Shown: positions 1 through 13,747, numbered from the stretch's first letter. The stretch: DNA of 64,000 nt from Rhabditoides inermis (GCA_963966185.1 CAWZYM010000191.1:248001-312000), one strand, 5' to 3'. A program made the numbers and translations. The notes: generated by a model not told the origin, from the sequence alone.

Positions 1-2177
1 TTGTGACTTCCCAGTTCTGCTAATTAGGACATTTATGCAAAACTATTTTCTTCCCGATGTGTTCGAATCGTGATTGAACTAGATCAGAGAAATAACAGAA
101 TAAGGAGGAATCACTGTGTCAGTTCCACTCTAGAGAGCGTAGAGAAGCAGTCCGGGAGTTGTGACTTCCCAGTTCTGCTAATTATGGCATTTATGCAAAA
201 ATATTTTCTTCCAGATGTGTTCGAATCGTGATTGAACTAGATCACAGAAATAACAGAATAAGGAGGAATCACTGTGTCAGTTCCACTCTAGAGAGCGTAG
301 AGAAGCAGTCCGGGAGTTGTGACTTCACAGTTCTAGTAATTATGGCATTTATGCAAAACTATTTCTTCCAGATGTGTTCGAATCGTGATCGAACTAGATA
401 AGAGAATTAACAGAATAAGGAGGAATCACTGTGTCAGTTCTACTCTAGAGAGCGTAGAGAAGCAGTCCGGGAGTTGTGACTTCCCAGTTCTGCTAATTAT
501 GGCATTTATGCAAAAATATTTTCTTCCAGATGTGTTCGAATCGTGATCGAACTAGATCAGAGAAATAACAGAATAAGGAGGAATCACTGTGTCAGTTCCA
601 CTCTAGAGAGCGTAGAGAAGCAGTCCGGGAGTTGTGACTTCCCAGTTCTGCTAATTATGGCATTTATGCAAAACTATTTTCTTCTAGATGTGTTCGAATC
701 GTGATCGGACTAGATCAGAGAAATAACAGAATAAGGAGGAATCACTGTGTCAGTTCCACTCTAGAGAGCGTAGAGAAGCAGTCCGGTAGTTGTGACTTCC
801 CAGTTCTGCTAATTATGGCATTTATGCAAAACTATTTTCTTCCAGATGTGTTCGAATCGTGATTGAACTAGATCACAGAAATAACAGAATAAGGAGGAAT
901 CACTGTGTCAGTTCCACTCTAGAGAGCGTAGAGAAGCAGTCCGGGAGTTGTGACTTCCCAGTTCTGCTAATTAGGACATTTATGCAAAACTATTTTCTTC
1001 CCGATGTGTTCGAATCGTGATTGAACTAGATCAGAGAAATAACAGAATAAGGAGGAATCACTGTGTCAGTTCCACTCTAGAGAGCGTAGAGAAGCAGTCC
1101 GGGAGTTGTGACTTCCCAGTTCTGCTAATTATGGCATTTATGCAAAAATATTTTCTTCCAGATGTGTTCGAATCGTGATTGAACTAGATCACAGAAATAA
1201 CAGAATAAGGAGGAATCACTGTGTCAGTTCCACTCTAGAGAGCGTAGAGAAGCAGTCCGGGAGTTGTGACTTCACAGTTCTAGTAATTATGGCATTTATG
1301 CAAAACTATTTCTTCCAGATGTGTTCGAATCGTGATCGAACTAGATAAGAGAATTAACAGAATAAGGAGGAATCACTGTGTCAGTTCTACTCTAGAGAGC
1401 GTAGAGAAGCAGTCCGGGAGTTGTGACTTCCCAGTTCTGCTAATTATGGCATTTATGCAAAAATATTTTCTTCCAGATGTGTTCGAATCGTGATCGAACT
1501 AGATCAGAGAAATAACAGAATAAGGAGGAATCACTGTGTCAGTTCCACTCTAGAGAGCGTAGAGAAGCAGTCCGGGAGTTGTGACTTCCCAGTTCTGCTA
1601 ATTATGGCATTTATGCAAAACTATTTTCTTCTAGATGTGTTCGAATCGTGATCGGACTAGATCAGAGAAATAACAGAATAAGGAGGAATCACTGTGTCAG
1701 TTCCACTCTAGAGAGCGTAGAGAAGCAGTCCGGTAGTTGTGACTTCCCAGTTCTGCTAATTATGGCATTTATGCAAAACTATTTTCTTCCAAATGTGTTC
1801 GAATAGTGATCGAACTAGATCAGAGAAATAACAGAATAAGGAGGAATCACTGTGTCAGTTTCACTCTAGAGAGCGTAGAGAAGCAGTCCGCGAGTTGTGA
1901 CTTCCCAGTTCTGCTAATTATGACATTTATGCAAAACTATTTTCTTCCAGATGTGTTCGAATCGTGATCGAACTAGATCAGAGAAATAACAGAATAAGGA
2001 GGAATCACTGTGTCAGTTCCACTCTAGAGAGCGTAGAGAAGCAGTCCGGAAGTTGTGACTTCCCAGTTCTGCTAATTATGGCATTTATGCAAAACTATTT
2101 TCTTCCAGATGTGTTCGAATCGTGATCGAACTAGATCAGAGAAATAACAGAATAAGGAGGAATCACTGTGTCAGTTC
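1..2177. repeat. 158-bp satellite array, first segment (continues from before the window)
   Basis: Tandem head-to-tail monomers repeat every 157-158 bp: the motif ttgtgacttc recurs at 1, 159, 317 and 474. Every monomer carries the blocks ttctgctaattatggcattt, tgttcgaatcgtgatcgaac, aataaggaggaatcactgtg and ctctagagagcgtagagaag in this order. Copies differ by scattered substitutions and single-base indels. The array is already in progress at base 1. A six-monomer block is duplicated here: bases 1-843 recur at about 948-1,790 (offset 947), including the rare variant ttaggacatt. The monomer length is in the nucleosome-like range typical of many animal and plant centromeric or pericentromeric satellites, but a centromeric role is only inference. 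Confidence 0.97.
2169..2177. repeat. Left 9-bp target-site duplication
   Basis: The bases tgtcagttc lie immediately left of the 552-bp insert and recur immediately right of it at 2,730-2,738. In uninterrupted monomers this sequence occurs once and is followed directly by cactctagag, as it is after the right copy. The duplication therefore arose at insertion. Confidence 0.9.
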
Positions 2178-2729
2178 TAGGGACCGCAACGTGAGGTGTA
2201 GAGTTTGTGTCGAAATCATGTAACATTTTTTGACTGGACGCGTTACTTGCTCTAATTAGCGTAGAACGATTCGTCCTTCCGCGCTGATTACGCCGGTATT
2301 CGATTTATGGGAAAACGTGCCCCGTAAAGTATTTGAAATCGAGAAAGAGTGATATGATGACGTCATATTTCTTTGATCTAGCCGTCATTGCCCAAAATGA
2401 GTAATGAAAAATGGTGTCATAAGAGACGTATTTCATCGAGTACTGATTGATTACAATCAAACAAAGCGTAGTGCTACTATTAGAAACAACTATATTCATA
2501 ATTTAACTATTAATGATGTCATCAGTGCTTTGATCTAGCCGCCCTCTGTCACACTTTCCCTGTGTGAGCGCGCGCTCGAGTTCTTGCGCGCCGCGCGGAA
2601 TTAGAGCGCAATGTGAACGATGAACCCTATGAACATTATATATTTTCGAAATCAGCTTGAAACGATCTACATTATTATACAAACTGCTATACCACATCCA
2701 AACTTCTGAAATTCTCATTGTGGTCCCTA
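2178..2729. mobile_element. Non-autonomous DNA-transposon-like insert (MITE-like, 552 bp) inside the 158-bp satellite
   Basis: The satellite stops inside a monomer at 2,177 and resumes in the same monomer phase at 2,730. The insert begins tagggaccgcaacgtgag and ends with the reverse complement of tagggaccacaatgag, so the termini are imperfect inverted repeats of about 15 bp. It is flanked by the 9-bp direct repeat tgtcagttc. The interior shows no transposase: the two short minus-strand open frames (2,305-2,499 and 2,503-2,718) resemble no family I know. A 14-bp internal direct repeat ctttgatctagccg lies at 2,371-2,384 and 2,528-2,541. The 9-bp duplication fits MULE or Merlin elements; hAT (8-bp duplication, TAGGG-like ends) is possible if one base matches by chance. 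The superfamily is unresolved. Confidence 0.88.
2358..2365. promoter_or_regulatory. CRE-like palindrome TGACGTCA within the insert
   Basis: A perfect tgacgtca octamer, the consensus of CREB/ATF factors, sits just before the first copy of the internal repeat ctttgatctagccg. The second copy is preceded by a degenerate version (gatgtcat, 2,515-2,522). The motif match is seen directly; any regulatory function is speculative. Confidence 0.25.
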
Positions 2730-2738
2730 TGTCAGTTC
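2730..2738. repeat. Right 9-bp target-site duplication
   Basis: Second copy of tgtcagttc, directly after the right inverted terminus of the 552-bp insert. It continues seamlessly into the satellite monomer (cactctagagagcg). Confidence 0.9.
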
Positions 2739-4423
2739 CACTCTAGAGAGCGTAGAGAAGCAGTGCGGGAGTTGTGACTTCCCAGTTCTGCTAATTATGG
2801 CATTTATGCAAAAATATTTTCTTCCAGATGTGTTCGAATCGTGATCGAACTAGATCAGAGAAATAACAGAATAAGGAGGAATCACTGTGTCAGTTCCACT
2901 CTAGAGAGCGTAGAGAAGCAGTCCGGAAGTTGTGACTTCCCAGTTCTGCTAATTATGGCATTTATGCAAAACTATTTTCTTCCAGATGTGTTCGAATCGT
3001 GATCGAACTAGATCAGAGAAATAACAGAATAAGGAGGAATCACTTTGTCAGTTCCACTCTAGAGAGCGTAGAGAAGCAGTCCGGGAGTTGTGACTTCCCA
3101 GTTCTGCTAATTATGGCATTTATGCAAAACTATTTTCTTCCAGATGTGTTCGAATCGTGATCGAACTAGATCAGAGAAATAACAGAATAAGGAGGAATCA
3201 CTGTGTCAGTTTCACTCTAGAGAGCGTAGAGAAGCAGTCCGGGAGTTGTGACTTCCCAGTTCTGCTAATTATGGCATTTATGCAAAACTATTTTCTTCCA
3301 GATGTGTTCGAATCGTGATCGAACTAGATCAAAGAAATAACAGAATAAGGAGGAATCACTGTGTCAGTTCCACTCTAGAGAGCGTAGAGAAGCAGTCCGG
3401 GAGTTGTGACTTCCCAGTTCTGCTAATTATGGCATTTATGCAAAACTATTTTCTTCCAGATGTGTTCGAATCGTGATCGAACTAGATCAGAGAAATAACA
3501 GAATAAGGAGGAATCACTGTGTCAGTTCCACTCTAGAGAGCGTAGAGAAGCAGTCCGGGAGTTGTGACTTCCCAGTTCTGCTAATTATGGCATTTATGCA
3601 AAAATATTTTCTTCCAGATGTGTTCGAATCGTGATCGAACTAGATCAGAGAAATAACAGAATGAGGAGGAATCACTGTGTCAGTTCCACTCTAGAGAGCG
3701 TAGAGAAGCAGTCCGGGAGTTGTGACTTCCCAGTTCTGCTAATTATGGCATTTATGCAAAAATATTTTCTTCCAGATGTGTTCGAATCGTGATCGAACTA
3801 GATCAGAGAAATAACAGAATGAGGAGGAATCACTGTGTCAGTTCCACTCTAGAGAGCGTAGAGAAGCAGTCCGGGAGTTGTGACTTCCCAGTTCTGCTAA
3901 TTATGGCATTTATGCAAAAATATTTTCTTCTAGATGTGTTCGAATCGTGATCGGACTAGATCAGAGAAATAACAGAATAAGGAGGAATCACTGTGTCAGT
4001 TCCACTCTAGAGAGCGTAGAGAAGCAGTCCGGTAGTTGTGACTTCCCAGTTCTGCTAATTATGGCATTTATGCAAAACTATTTTCTTCCAAATGTGTTCG
4101 AATAGTGATCGAACTAGATCAGAGAAATAACAGAATAAGGAGGAATCACTGTGTCAGTTTCACTCTAGAGAGCGTAGAGAAGCAGTCCGGGAGTTGTGAC
4201 TTCCCAGTTCTGCTAATTATGGCATTTATGCAAAAAATATTTTCTTCCAGATGTGTTCGAATTGTGATCGAACTAGATCAGAGAAATAACAGAATGAAGA
4301 GGAATCACTGTGTCAGTTCCACTCTAGAGAGCGTAGAGAAGCAGTGCGGGAGTTGTGACTTCCCAGTTCTGCTAATTATGGCAATTATGCAAAAATATTT
4401 TCTTCCAGATGAGTTCGAATCGT

Positions 4424-6130
4424 GATCGAACTAGATCAGAGAAATAACAGAATAAGGAGGAATCACTGTGTCAGTTTCACTCTAGAGAGCGTAGAGAAGC
4501 AGTCCGGGAGTTGTGACTTCCCAGTTCTGCTAATTATGGCATTTATGCAAAAATATTTTCTTCCAGATGTGTTCGAATCGTGATCGAACTAGATAAGAGA
4601 ATTAACAGAATAAGGAGAAATCACTGTGTCAGTTCTACTCTAGAGAGCGTAGAGAAGCAGTCCGGGAGTTGTGACTTCCCAGTTCTGCTAATTATGGCAT
4701 TGATGCAAAACTATTTTCTTCCAGATGTGTTCGAATCGTGATCGAACTAAATAAGAGAATTAACAGAATAAGGAGGAATCACTGTGTCAGTTCTACTCTA
4801 GAGAGCGTAGAGAAGCAGTGCGGGAGTTGTGACTTCCCAGTTCTGCTAATTATGGCATTTATGGAAAACTATTTTCTTCCAAATGTGTTCGAATAGTGAT
4901 CGAACTAGATTAGAGAAATAACAGAATAAGGAAGAATCACTGTGTCAGTTTCACTCTAGAGAGCGTAGAGAAGCAGTCCGGGAGTTGTGACTTCCCAGTT
5001 CTGCTAATTATGGCATTTATGCAAAACTATTTTCTTCCAGATGTGTTCGAATCGTGATCGAACTAGATAAGAGAATTAACAGAATAAGGAGGAATCACTG
5101 TGTCAGTTTCACTCTAGAGAGCGTAGAGAAGCAGTCCGGTAGTTGTGACTTCCCAGTTCTGCTAATTATGGCATTTATGCAAAACTATTTTCTTCCAAAT
5201 GTGTTCGAATAGTGATCGAACTAGATCAGAGAAATAACAGAATAAGGAGGAATCACTGTGTCAGTTTCACTCTAGAGAGCGTAGAGAAGCAGTCCGGGAG
5301 TTGTGACTTCCCAGTTCTGCTAATTATGGCATTTATGCAAAAATATTTTCTTCCAGATGTGTTCGAATCGTGATCGAACTAGATAAGAGAATTAACAGAA
5401 TAAGGAGAAATCACTGTGTCAGTTCTACTCTAGAGAGCGTAGAGAAGCAGTCCGGGAGTTGTGACTTCCCAGTTCTGCTAATTATGGCATTGATGCAAAA
5501 CTATTTTCTTCCAGATGTGTTCGAATCGTGATCGAACTAAATAAGAGAATTAACAGAATAAGGAGGAATCACTGTGTCAGTTCTACTCTAGAGAGCGTAG
5601 AGAAGCAGTGCGGGAGTTGTGACTTCCCAGTTCTGCTAATTATGGCATTTATGGAAAACTATTTTCTTCCAAATGTGTTCGAATAGTGATCGAACTAGAT
5701 TAGAGAAATAACAGAATAAGGAAGAATCACTGTGTCAGTTTCACTCTAGAGAGCGTAGAGAAGCAGTCCGGGAGTTGTGACTTCCCAGTTCTGCTAATTA
5801 TGGCATTTATGCAAAACTATTTTCTTCCAGATGTGTTCGAATCGTGATCGAACTAGATAAGAGAATTAACAGAATAAGGAGGAATCACTGTGTCAGTTTC
5901 ACTCTAGAGAGCGTAGAGAAGCAGTCCGGTAGTTGTGACTTCCCAGTTCTGCTAATTATGGCATTTATGCAAAACTATTTTCTTCCAAATGTGTTCGAAT
6001 AGTGATCGAACTAGATCAGAGAAATAACAGAATAAGGAGGAATCACTGTGTCAGTTTCACTCTAGAGAGCGTAGAGAAGCAGTCCGGGAGTTGTGACTTC
6101 CCAGTTCTGCTAATTATGGCATTTATGCAA
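4424..6130. repeat. Five-monomer (790-bp) higher-order duplication in the 158-bp satellite
   Basis: Bases from about 4,424 to 5,340 recur at about 5,214 to 6,130, offset exactly 790 bp (five monomers). Shared private variants include tttatggaaaact (near 4,859 and 5,649), gcattgatgcaaaac and aaggagaaatcac. By eye the two copies match base for base across the span. The flanking monomers differ, which sets the limits. Confidence 0.85.
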
Positions 6131-6659
6131 AACTATTTTCTTCCAAATGTGTTCGAATAGTGATCGAACTAGATCACAGAAATAACAGAATAAGGAGGAA
6201 TCACTGTGTCAGTTCCACTCTAGAGAGCGTAGAGAAGCAGTGCGGAAGTTGTGACTTCCCAGTTCTACTAATTATGACATTTATGCAAAACTATTTTCTT
6301 CCAAATGTGTTCGAATAGTGATCGAACTAGATCAGAGAAATAACAGAATAAGGAGGAATCACTGTGTCAGTTTCACTCTAGAGAGCGTAGAGAAGCAGTC
6401 CGGTAGTTGTGACTTCCCAGTTCTGCTAATTATGGCATTTATGCAAAACTATTTTCTTCCAAATGTGTTCGAATAGTGATCGAACTAGATCAGAGAAATA
6501 ACAGAATAAGGAGGAATCACTGTGTCAGTTTCACTCTAGAGAGCGTAGAGAAGCAGTCCGGGAGTTGTGACTTCCCAGTTCTGCTAATTATGGCATTTAT
6601 GCAAAACTATTTTCTTCCAAATGTGTTCGAATAGTGATCGAACTAGATTAGAGAAATAA

Positions 6660-9600
6660 CAGAATAAGGAGGAATCACTGTGTCAGTTTCACTCTAGAGA
6701 GCGTAGAGAAGCAGTCCGGGAGTTGTGACTTCCCAGTTCTGCTAATTATGGCATTAATGCAAAACTATTTTCTTCCAGATGTGTTCGAATCGTGATCGAA
6801 CTAGATCACAAAATAACAGAATAAGGAGGAATCACTGTGTCAGTTCCACTCTAGAGAGCGTAGAGAAGCAGTCCGGGAGTTGTGACTTCCCAGTTCTGCT
6901 AATTATGGCATTTATGCAAAACTATTTTCTTCCAGATGTGTTCGAATCGTGATCGAACTAGATAAGAGAATTAACAGAATAAGGAGGAATCACTGTGTCA
7001 GTTTCACTCTAGAGAGCGTAGAGAAGCAGTCCGGTAGTTGTGACTTCCCAGTTCTGCTAATTATGGCATTTATGCAAAACTATTTTCTTCCAGATGTGTT
7101 CGAATCGTGATCGAACTAGATCAGAGAAATAACAGAATAAGGAAGAATCACTGTGTCAGTTCCACTCTAGAGAGCGTAGAGAAGCAGTCCGGGAGTTGTG
7201 ACTTCCCAGTTCTGCTAATTATGGCATTTATGCAAAACTATTTTCTTCCAGATGTGTTCGAATCGTGATCGAACTAGATCAGAGAAATAACAGAATAAGG
7301 AGGAATCACTGTGTCAGTTCCACTCTAGAGAGCGTAGAGAAGCAGTCCGGGAGTTGTGACTTCCCAGTTCTGCTAATTATGGCATTTATGCAAAACTATT
7401 TTCTTCCAGATGTGTTCGAATCGTGATCGAACTAGATAAGAAAATTAACAGAATAAGGAGGAATCACTGTGTCAGTTTCACTCTAGAGAGCGTAGAGAAG
7501 CAGTCCGGGAGTTGTGACTTCCCAGTTCTGCTAATTATGGCATTTATGCAAAACTATTTTCTTCCAGATGTGTTCGAATCGTGATCGAACTAGATAAGAG
7601 AATTAACAGAATAAGGAGGAATCACTGTGTCAGTTTCACTCTAGAGAGCGTAGAGAAGCAGTCCGGTAGTTGTGACTTCCCAGTTCTGCTAATTATGGCA
7701 TTTATGGAAAACTATTTTCTTCCAAATGTGTTCGAATAGTGATCGAACTAGATTAGAGAAATAACAGAATAAGGAAGAATCACTGTGTCAGTTTCACTCT
7801 AGAGAGCGTAGAGAAGCAGTCCGGGAGTTGTGACTTCCCAGTTCTGCTAATTATGGCATTTATGCAAAACTATTTTCTTCCAGATGTGTTCGAATCGTGA
7901 TCGAACTAGATAAGAGAATTAACAGAATAAGGAGGAATCACTGTGTCAGTTTCACTCTAGAGAGCGTAGAGAAGCAGTCCGGTAGTTGTGACTTCCCAGT
8001 TCTGCTAATTATGGCATTTATGCAAAACTATTTTCTTCCAAATGTGTTCGAATAGTGATCGAACTAGATAAGAGAAATAACAGAATAAGGAGGAATCACT
8101 GTGTCAGTTTCACTCTAGAGAGCGTAGAGAAGCAGTCCGGGAGTTGTGACTTCCCAGTTCTGCTAATTATGGCATTTATGCAAAACTATTTTCTTCCAAA
8201 TGTGTTCGAATAGTGATCGAACTAGATCACAGAAATAACAGAATAAGGAGGAATCACTGTGTCAGTTTCACTCTAGAGAGCGTAGAGAAGCAGTCCGGTA
8301 GTTGTGACTTCCCAGTTCTGCTAATTATGGCATTTATGCAAAACTATTTTCTTCCAAATGTGTTCGAATAGTGATCGAACTAGATCAGAGAAATAACAGA
8401 ATAAGGAGGAATCACTGTGTCAGTTTCACTCTAGAGAGCGTAGAGAAGCAGTCCGGGAGTTGTGACTTCCCAGTTCTGCTAATTATGGCATTTATGCAAA
8501 ACTATTTTCTTCCAAATGTGTTCGAATAGTGATCGAACTAGATTAGAGAAATAACAGAATAAGGAGGAATCACTGTGTCAGTTTCACTCTAGAGGGCGTA
8601 GAGAAGCAGTCCGGGAGTTGTGACTTCCCAGTTCTGCTAATTATGGCATTAATGCAAAACTATTTTCTTCCAGATGTGTTCGAATCGTGATCGAACTAGA
8701 TCACAAAATAACAGAATAAGGAGGAATCACTGTGTCAGTTCCACTCTAGAGAGCGTAGAGAAGCAGTCCGGGAGTTGTGACTTCCCAGTTCTGCTAATTA
8801 TGGCATTTATGCAAAACTATTTTCTTCCAGATGTGTTCGAATCGTGATCGAACTAGATAAGAGAATTAACAGAATAAGGAGGAATCACTGTGTCAGTTTC
8901 ACTCTAGAGAGCGTAGAGAAGCAGTCCGGTAGTTGTGACTTCCCAGTTCTGTTAATTATGGCATTTATGCAAAACTATTTTCTTCCAGATGTGTTCGAAT
9001 CGTGATCGAACTAGATCAGAGAAATAACAGAATAAGGAAGAATCACTGTGTCAGTTCCACTCTAGAGAGCGTAGAGAAGCAGTCCGGGAGTTGTGACTTC
9101 CCAGTTCTGCTAATTATGGCATTTATGCAAAACTATTTTCTTCCAGATGTGTTCGAATCGTGATCGAACTAGATCAGAGAAATAACAGAATAAGGAAGAA
9201 TCACTGTGTCAGTTCCACTCTAGAGAGCGTAGAGAAGCAGTCCGGGAGTTGTGACTTCCCAGTTCTGCTAATTATGGCATTTATGCAAAACTATTTTCTT
9301 CCAGATGTGTTCGAATCGTGATCGAACTAGATCAGAGAAATAACAGAATAAGGAGGAATCACTGTGTCAGTTCCACTCTAGAGAGCGTAGAGAAGCAGTC
9401 CGGGAGTTGTGACTTCCCAGTTCTGCTAATTATGGCATTTATGCAAAACTATTTTCTTCCAAATGTGTTCGAATAGTGATCGAACTAGATCAGAGAAATA
9501 ACAGAATAAGGAGGAATCACTGTGTCAGTTTCACTCTAGAGAGCGTAGAGAAGCAGTCCGGTAGTTGTGACTTCCCAGTTCTGCTAATTATGGCATTTAT

Positions 9601-12600
9601 GCAAAACTATTTTCTTCCAAATGTGTTCGAATAGTGATCGAACTAGATCAGAGAAATAACAGAATAAGGAGGAATCACTGTGTCAGTTTCACTCTAGAGA
9701 GCGTAGAGAAGCAGTCCGGGAGTTGTGACTTCCCAGTTCTGCTAATTATGGCATTTATGCAAAACTATTTTCTTCCAAATGTGTTCGAATAGTGATCGAA
9801 CTAGATTAGAGAAATAACAGAATAAGGAGGAATCACTGTGTCAGTTTCACTCTAGAGAGCGTAGAGAAGCAGTCCGGGAGTTGTGACTTCCCAGTTCTGC
9901 TAATTATGGCATTTATGCAAAACTATTTTCTTCCAGATGTGTTCGAATCGTGATCGAACTAGATAAGAGAATTAACAGAATAAGGAGGAATCACTGTGTC
10001 AGTTTCACTCTAGAGAGCGTAGAGAAGCAGTCCGGTAGTTGTGACTTCCCAGTTCTGCTAATTATGGCATTTATGCAAAACTATTTTCTTCCAGATGTGT
10101 TCGAATCGTGATCGAACTAGATAAGAGAATTAACAGAATAAGGAGGAATCACTGTGTCAGTTTCACTCTAGAGAGCGTAGAGAAGCAGTCCGGTAGTTGT
10201 GACTTCCCAGTTCTGCTAATTATGGCATTTATGCAAAACTATTTTCTTCCAGATGTGTTCGAATCGTGATCGAACTAGATCAGAGAAATAACAGAATAAG
10301 GAGGAATCACTGTGTCAGTTTCACTCTAGAGAGCGTAGAGAAGCAGTCCGGGAGTTGTGACTTCCCAGTTCTGCTAATTATGGCATTAATGCAAAACTAT
10401 TTTCTTCCAGATGTGTTCGAATCGTGATCGAACTAGATCACAAAATAACAGAATAAGGAGGAATCACTGTGTCAGTTCCACTCTAGAGAGCGTAGAGAAG
10501 CAGTCCGGGAGTTGTGACTTCCCAGTTCTGCTAATTATGGCATTTATGCAAAACTATTTTCTTCCAGATGTGTTCGAATCGTGATCGAACTAGATAAGAG
10601 AATTAACAGAATAAGGAGGAATCACTGTGTCAGTTTCACTCTAGAGAGCGTAGAGAAGCAGTCCGGTAGTTGTGACTTCCCAGTTCTGCTAATTATGGCA
10701 TTTATGCAAAACTATTTTCTTCCAGATGTGTTCGAATCGTGATCGAACTAGATCAGAGAAATAACAGAATAAGGAAGAATCACTGTGTCAGTTCCACTCT
10801 AGAGAGCGTAGAGAAGCAGTCCGGGAGTTGTGACTTCCCAGTTCTGCTAATTATGGCATTTATGCAAAACTATTTTCTTCCAGATGTGTTCGAATCGTGA
10901 TCGAACTAGATCAGAGAAATAACAGAATAAGGAGGAATCACTGTGTCAGTTCCACTCTAGAGAGCGTAGAGAAGCAGTCCGGGAGTTGTGACTTCCCAGT
11001 TCTGCTAATTATGGCATTTATGCAAAACTATTTTCTTCCAGATGTGTTCGAATCGTGATCGAACTAGATAAGAGAATTAACAGAATAAGGAGGAATCACT
11101 GTGTCAGTTTCACTCTAGAGAGCGTAGAGAAGCAGTCCGGGAGTTGTGACTTCCCAGTTCTGCTAATTATGGCATTTATGCAAAACTATTTTCTTCCAGA
11201 TGTGTTCGAATCGTGATCGAACTAGATAAGAGAATTAACAGAATAAGGAGGAATCACTGTGTCAGTTTCACTCTAGAGAGCGTAGAGAAGCAGTCCGGTA
11301 GTTGTGACTTCCCAGTTCTGCTAATTATGGCATTTATGGAAAACTATTTTCTTCCAAATGTGTTCGAATAGTGATCGAACTAGATTAGAGAAATAACAGA
11401 ATAAGGAAGAATCACTGTGTCAGTTTCACTCTAGAGAGCGTAGAGAAGCAGTCCGGGAGTTGTGACTTCCCAGTTCTGCTAATTATGGCATTTATGCAAA
11501 ACTATTTTCTTCCAGATGTGTTCGAATCGTGATCGAACTAGATAAGAGAATTAACAGAATAAGGAGGAATCACTGTGTCAGTTTCACTCTAGAGAGCGTA
11601 GAGAAGCAGTCCGGTAGTTGTGACTTCCCAGTTCTGCTAATTATGGCATTTATGCAAAACTATTTTCTTCCAAATGTGTTCGAATAGTGATCGAACTAGA
11701 TCAGAGAAATAACAGAATAAGGAGGAATCACTGTGTCAGTTTCACTCTAGAGAGCGTAGAGAAGCAGTCCGGGAGTTGTGACTTCCCAGTTCTGCTAATT
11801 ATGGCATTTATGCAAAACTATTTTCTTCCAAATGTGTTCGAATAGTGATCGAACTAGATCACAGAAATAACAGAATAAGGAGGAATCACTGTGTCAGTTT
11901 CACTCTAGAGAGCGTAGAGAAGCAGTCCGGTAGTTGTGACTTCCCAGTTCTGCTAATTATGGCATTTATGCAAAACTATTTTCTTCCAAATGTGTTCGAA
12001 TAGTGATCGAACTAGATCAGAGAAATAACAGAATAAGGAGGAATCACTGTGTCAGTTTCACTCTAGAGAGCGTAGAGAAGCAGTCCGGGAGTTGTGACTT
12101 CCCAGTTCTGCTAATTATGGCATTTATGCAAAACTATTTTCTTCCAAATGTGTTCGAATAGTGATCGAACTAGATTAGAGAAATAACAGAATAAGGAGGA
12201 ATCACTGTGTCAGTTTCACTCTAGAGAGCGTAGAGAAGCAGTCCGGGAGTTGTGACTTCCCAGTTCTGCTAATTATGGCATTAATGCAAAACTATTTTCT
12301 TCCAGATGTGTTCGAATCGTGATCGAACTAGATCACAAAATAACAGAATAAGGAGGAATCACTGTGTCAGTTCCACTCTAGAGAGCGTAGAGAAGCAGTC
12401 CGGGAGTTGTGACTTCCCAGTTCTGCTAATTATGGCATTTATGCAAAACTATTTTCTTCCAGATGTGTTCGAATCGTGATCGAACTAGATAAGAGAATTA
12501 ACAGAATAAGGAGGAATCACTGTGTCAGTTTCACTCTAGAGAGCGTAGAGAAGCAGTCCGGTAGTTGTGACTTCCCAGTTCTGTTAATTATGGCATTTAT

Positions 12601-13747
12601 GCAAAACTATTTTCTTCCAGATGTGTTCGAATCGTGATCGAACTAGATCAGAGAAATAACAGAATAAGGAAGAATCACTGTGTCAGTTCCACTCTAGAGA
12701 GCGTAGAGAAGCAGTCCGGGAGTTGTGACTTCCCAGTTCTGCTAATTATGGCATTTATGCAAAACTATTTTCTTCCAGATGTGTTCGAATCGTGATCGAA
12801 CTAGATCAGAGAAATAACAGAATAAGGAAGAATCACTGTGTCAGTTCCACTCTAGAGAGCGTAGAGAAGCAGTCCGGGAGTTGTGACTTCCCAGTTCTGC
12901 TAATTATGGCATTTATGCAAAACTATTTTCTTCCAGATGTGTTCGAATCGTGATCGAACTAGATCAGAGAAATAACAGAATAAGGAGGAATCACTGTGTC
13001 AGTTCCACTCTAGAGAGCGTAGAGAAGCAGTCCGGGAGTTGTGACTTCCCAGTTCTGCTAATTATGGCATTTATGCAAAACTATTTTCTTCCAAATGTGT
13101 TCGAATAGTGATCGAACTAGATCAGAGAAATAACAGAATAAGGAGGAATCACTGTGTCAGTTTCACTCTAGAGAGCGTAGAGAAGCAGTCCGGTAGTTGT
13201 GACTTCCCAGTTCTGCTAATTATGGCATTTATGCAAAACTATTTTCTTCCAAATGTGTTCGAATAGTGATCGAACTAGATCAGAGAAATAACAGAATAAG
13301 GAGGAATCACTGTGTCAGTTTCACTCTAGAGAGCGTAGAGAAGCAGTCCGGGAGTTGTGACTTCCCAGTTCTGCTAATTATGGCATTTATGCAAAACTAT
13401 TTTCTTCCAAATGTGTTCGAATAGTGATCGAACTAGATTAGAGAAATAACAGAATAAGGAGGAATCACTGTGTCAGTTTCACTCTAGAGAGCGTAGAGAA
13501 GCAGTCCGGGAGTTGTGACTTCCCAGTTCTGCTAATTATGGCATTTATGCAAAACTATTTTCTTCCAGATGTGTTCGAATCGTGATCGAACTAGATAAGA
13601 GAATTAACAGAATAAGGAGGAATCACTGTGTCAGTTTCACTCTAGAGAGCGTAGAGAAGCAGTCCGGTAGTTGTGACTTCCCAGTTCTGCTAATTATGGC
13701 ATTTATGCAAAACTATTTTCTTCCAGATGTGTTCGAATCGTGATCGA
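6660..13747. repeat. 3,632-bp higher-order repeat, two near-tandem copies, in the 158-bp satellite
   Basis: About 6,660-10,115 recurs at about 10,292-13,747, offset 3,632 bp (23 monomers). Rare markers all fit this offset: gcattaatg at 6,751 and 10,383 and again at 8,646 and 12,278; tttatggaaa at 7,701 and 11,333; ctgttaatta at 8,949 and 12,581. Within each copy gcattaatg repeats at 1,895 and 1,737 bp, so an older unit of 11-12 monomers lies inside the larger one. Only a few substitutions separate the copies (for example agagggcg at 8,592 against agagagcg in the partner). Confidence 0.85.

Noticed and set aside
4105..4425. 106-codon open frame in the 158-bp satellite, with similar 60-codon frames at 14,056 and 14,371
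   Set aside because: The sequence is two satellite monomers joined in frame by a single-base indel; 158 is not divisible by 3 and other monomers are closed.
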